Below, piece after piece: positions 16,853 to 19,174 of a stretch of DNA of 19,174 bases. The notes beneath the pieces are model-generated. The model did no database searches, was not told the DNA's origin, and was given only the letters and a program-made list of their open reading frames with translations. The DNA is from JALZDI01 sp965653225 (GTDB lineage: Bacteria > Actinomycetota > Actinomycetes > Propionibacteriales > Nocardioidaceae), in contig CBFGZI010000073.1 of the NCBI GenBank assembly GCA_965653225.1, positions 1 through 19,174 on the forward strand, in the 5' to 3' direction. The translations under genes were made by a program, and so were the position numbers. Every line of letters begins with the position of its first letter. The first letter of the stretch is position 1.

Positions 16853-18952
16853 ATGTCGAGCAGATCGCGCGGCGACGCCGCCCCGGTGACCTACCGCCTC
16901 GTGCGCGCGCAGCACGAGCGGCAAGAGGCACCCGTGCTCGACGCCGCACAGCAGCGGGTGGTGCGCCATTCCGGCGGACCGCTGCTGGTGCTCGCCGGCC
17001 CCGGCACCGGCAAGACCACCACCCTGGTCGAGGCCGTCGTCGACCGCATCGAGCACCGCGGGCTGCAGCCCGACCAGGTGCTGGTCCTCACCTTCAGCCG
17101 CAAGGCCGCCGAGGAGCTGCGCGACCGCATCACCGGAAGGCTGCAGCGCACCGTCACCACGCCGCTGAGCTCGACGTTCCACTCCTTCTGCTACGCGCTG
17201 GTCCGGCAGTACCAGAGCGCCGACGACTTCACCTACCCCCTGCAGCTGCTGTCCGCCGCAGAGCAGGACGTGCGCATCCGCGACCAGCTCGTCGGCAGCC
17301 GGCAGGAGGGCACCATCGCCTGGCCGCGCAGCCTCCGTCCCGCGCTCGGCACCCGCGGGCTCGCCGAGGAGGTGCGCCGGGTCATGTCCCGTGCACGCGA
17401 GCTGTCGCTCGACCCCGACCAGCTCGAGCGCATCGGGCTCGCGGTCGACCGGCCGGAGTGGGCGGCGGTCGGCGCGTTCTTCGAGGAGTACCTGCGGGTA
17501 TGCGACGCGCAGAACCTCATCGACTACTCCGAGCTCGTGCACCGCGCGGTGCTCCTGGCCGAGCGTCCCGACGTACAGGCCGAGCTGCGCGAGCGCTTCC
17601 AGGCGGTGTTCGTCGACGAGTACCAAGACACCGACCCCGCCCAGGTCCGGCTGCTGCAGGCCATCGCCGGAAACGCACGCGACCTCGTGGTGGTCGGCGA
17701 CCCCGACCAGTCCATCTACGGCTTCCGGGGCGCCGACGTCGGCGGCCTCCTGCGCTTCCCGCAGCAGTTCCCGGGCGCCGACGGAGCGCCCGCACCCGTC
17801 GCCCCGCTGTCCACCACGCGGCGGTTCGGCACCCGCCTGCTGACCGCATCGCGGCGGGTCGCGGCGGGGCTGGGCCTGCCCGGCACGCTCGACCGCGAGG
17901 CGTTCGAGGCGTTCCGCTCACCGGCCGCGCACGGCTGTCCGTACGGCGACGGCCGGGTCGAGGTGCTCACCTACTCCTCCTCAGGCGCCGAGCTCGACCA
18001 CATCGCCGACCTGCTGCGCCGCGCGCACCTCGAGGACGGACTGGCGTGGGCCGACATGGCCGTGCTGGTGCGCTCGGGCAGCCGGTCGGTGCCCGCGCTG
18101 CGCCGGGCCCTGGTCGCGGCCGGCGTGCCGGTCGAGGTCGCCGCAGACGAGGTGCCGCTGCGGCTCGAGCCCGCGGTGCAGCCGCTGCTGCTGGCGCTGC
18201 GGGTAGCCGCCGACCCGGAGTCGCTGACCGCCGACCAGGCGCACGCGCTGCTGGTGTCGCCGCTGTGCGGGCTCGACGCGATGCACGTACGCCGCCTCGC
18301 CCGCGACCTGCGGCGTGACGACCGTGCCGCCGGTGCCGCCGACGCCGAGGACCGGCCGGCTCGGCCGTCCGCCGACCTGCTCCGAGAGGCGCTGCTCGAC
18401 CCGGACCTGCTGCCCGACACCCACGCCGGTGACCGGGCGCGCGGACTGGCCGAGCTGCTCGCCTCCGCCGGCCGGATGCTGACCGAAGGCCGGCCGGCCG
18501 AGCAGGCGCTGTGGCATCTGTGGTCCGGCACCCACTGGCCGCGCCGACTGCGGGCGGCGGTCGACCACGGCGGTGGCGCCGCCCGGGCCGCGCACCGCGA
18601 CCTCGACGCGGTGTGCGGGCTGTTCGAGATGGCCGCGCGCGCCGAGGAGCGGCGCGAGCGCCGCGGCGCGTCCACGTTCCTCGAGGAGGTCGAGAGCCAG
18701 CAGATCCCCGCCGACACGCTGGCCGACCGGGGCTCCCGCGGCGAGGCGGTCCGGCTGCTCACCGCCCACCGGTCCAAGGGACTGGAGTGGCGGCTGGTCG
18801 TGGTCGCGAGCGTGCAGGAGGGCGAGTGGCCCGACCTGCGCCGCCGCGGGTCGCTGCTGCAGGCCGACCGGCTGTCCGCCGACGGCGCCGACGGGCTGGC
18901 ACCGCTGCCGTCGGCGGGCGCGATGCTGGCCGAGGAGCGCCGGCTGTTCTAA
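16853..18952 (+). CDS. adnA: AdnA-like UvrD-family helicase, cut short by an in-frame TAA in motif VI
   Basis: A 699-codon N-terminal part of a superfamily 1 helicase. Motifs in order: Walker A GPGTGKTT (49-56), LVLTFSRKAAEEL (Ia), DEYQDTD (255-261, motif II), GDPDQSIYGFRG (from 282, motif III) and TAHRSKGLEW (637-646, motif V). Then comes EERRLF and a stop at codon 700, where motif VI should read FYVAVTRA. The arrangement downstream of an ATL gene, and the sequence near Walker A, fit AdnA, the subunit of the actinobacterial AdnAB double-strand-break resecting helicase-nuclease. AdnA is normally over 1,000 residues with a C-terminal RecB-like nuclease. The product here would lack motif VI and the nuclease. 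I chose ATG 16853 for the leaderless promoter; GTG 16829 and ATG 16844 are alternatives. Confidence 0.75.
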   Translation: MSSRSRGDAAPVTYRLVRAQHERQEAPVLDAAQQRVVRHSGGPLLVLAGPGTGKTTTLVEAVVDRIEHRGLQPDQVLVLTFSRKAAEELRDRITGRLQRTVTTPLSSTFHSFCYALVRQYQSADDFTYPLQLLSAAEQDVRIRDQLVGSRQEGTIAWPRSLRPALGTRGLAEEVRRVMSRARELSLDPDQLERIGLAVDRPEWAAVGAFFEEYLRVCDAQNLIDYSELVHRAVLLAERPDVQAELRERFQAVFVDEYQDTDPAQVRLLQAIAGNARDLVVVGDPDQSIYGFRGADVGGLLRFPQQFPGADGAPAPVAPLSTTRRFGTRLLTASRRVAAGLGLPGTLDREAFEAFRSPAAHGCPYGDGRVEVLTYSSSGAELDHIADLLRRAHLEDGLAWADMAVLVRSGSRSVPALRRALVAAGVPVEVAADEVPLRLEPAVQPLLLALRVAADPESLTADQAHALLVSPLCGLDAMHVRRLARDLRRDDRAAGAADAEDRPARPSADLLREALLDPDLLPDTHAGDRARGLAELLASAGRMLTEGRPAEQALWHLWSGTHWPRRLRAAVDHGGGAARAAHRDLDAVCGLFEMAARAEERRERRGASTFLEEVESQQIPADTLADRGSRGEAVRLLTAHRSKGLEWRLVVVASVQEGEWPDLRRRGSLLQADRLSADGADGLAPLPSAGAMLAEERRLF

Positions 18953-19174
18953 GTCGCCGTGACCGGTGCCCGCCAGCGCGTGGTGGTGACCGCGGTGAGC
19001 TCACCCGACACCGACGGCGCCCAGCCCTCGCGGCTGCTGGGGTCGCTCGGGCTGCCGGTGCGGCACGTGTCCGGTCGTCCGAGCCGGCCGATGTCGCTGC
19101 CGGGCGTGGTTGGTGCGTTGCGGCGGATCGCCGGCGACCCCGCGCCCGACGAGCCGCTCCGCCGCGCGGCCGCA
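18953..19174 (+). pseudogene. Stranded downstream part of the adnA-like gene (frame continues after the TAA to the window end)
   Basis: After the TAA at 18950-18952 the same frame stays open for 74 codons and still looks like the helicase: VAVTGARQRVVVTAVSS, then a SRLLGSLGLP segment. In UvrD-type helicases motif VI reads YVAVTRAR. Here the Tyr codon is TAA, one base from TAC/TAT, and the arginine finger is GGT (Gly, codon 705), one base from CGT. The window ends inside this part, so the nuclease domain and a partner adnB gene cannot be seen. A GTG at 18959 could restart translation, but no ribosome site precedes it. Confidence 0.65.

Noticed and set aside
14077..16854. A 925-codon open frame on the minus strand across moeZ, the protease and the ATL gene
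   Set aside because: It is antisense to three well-supported genes with clear motifs, has low-complexity Val/Ala/Gly/Arg composition and matches no family. This is the usual open shadow frame of GC-rich DNA.
18950..18952. Programmed readthrough or recoding of the TAA
   Set aside because: No SECIS-like hairpin or slippery sequence was seen, TAA is the least permissive stop, and the nearby Arg-to-Gly change suggests decay or error instead.

Overview
The window is chromosomal DNA from a high-GC Gram-positive bacterium (Actinomycetes). The evidence is very high G+C with strong third-position bias, many GTG/TTG starts, -10 elements of the TANNNT type sitting 6-7 nt before start codons (leaderless mRNAs), and actinobacterial families: MoeZ, DUF3107, DUF6758, an AdnA-like helicase and an orphan ParA. 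I cannot name a genus. From memory, the order parA / RhlE-like helicase / ferritin-like protein / DUF3107 / TetR / moeZ / MGMT-like / AdnA-like helicase resembles the Mycobacterium tuberculosis Rv3213c-Rv3202c neighbourhood, with extra genes inserted.

Layout. 1-1391: the 3' end of one secreted protein, a strong terminator, and a second secreted protein with a similar C-terminal beta-domain. 1507-4605: a Nudix hydrolase (-), then DUF6758, a PHP phosphoesterase and MarC (+), and a DoxX-type membrane protein (-). 4606-5424: a divergent promoter region and an ArsR-like regulator with a Cys/His C-terminal domain. 5479-7882: an SDR oxidoreductase (-) divergent from a ParA-type ATPase (+), which is followed by an L,D-transpeptidase. 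7928-11751: a DEAD-box helicase (-), a ferritin-like protein (+), a GlsB/YeaQ-type membrane protein (-), DUF3107 (-) and TetR (-). 11867-13777: a small acidic disordered protein and a stand-alone LigD-type polymerase (-), then a Thr-rich two-TM surface protein (+). 13948-16647: moeZ, a secreted S1-type serine protease and an alkyltransferase-like (MGMT-family) protein, all +. 16853 to the end: an AdnA-like UvrD helicase.

The most striking observation is that the AdnA-like frame is interrupted by an in-frame TAA at the conserved Tyr of helicase motif VI. Four codons further on, the motif VI arginine finger is Gly. The frame then continues open to the window end, so the gene looks like a recent pseudogene, a split gene, or an assembly or sequencing error. 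It is preceded by a near-match to the PafBC/RecA-NDp DNA-damage promoter that would give a leaderless mRNA.

Functionally, this is mostly a chromosomal housekeeping and stress region: DNA repair (AdnA-like helicase, alkyltransferase-like protein, LigD-type polymerase), RNA metabolism (DEAD helicase, PHP protein), sulfur transfer (MoeZ), envelope and secreted proteins, and local regulators with recognisable operator-like dyads. I see no RNA genes, insertion sequences, CRISPR arrays or prophage genes, and no intergenic stretch longer than about 300 nt.
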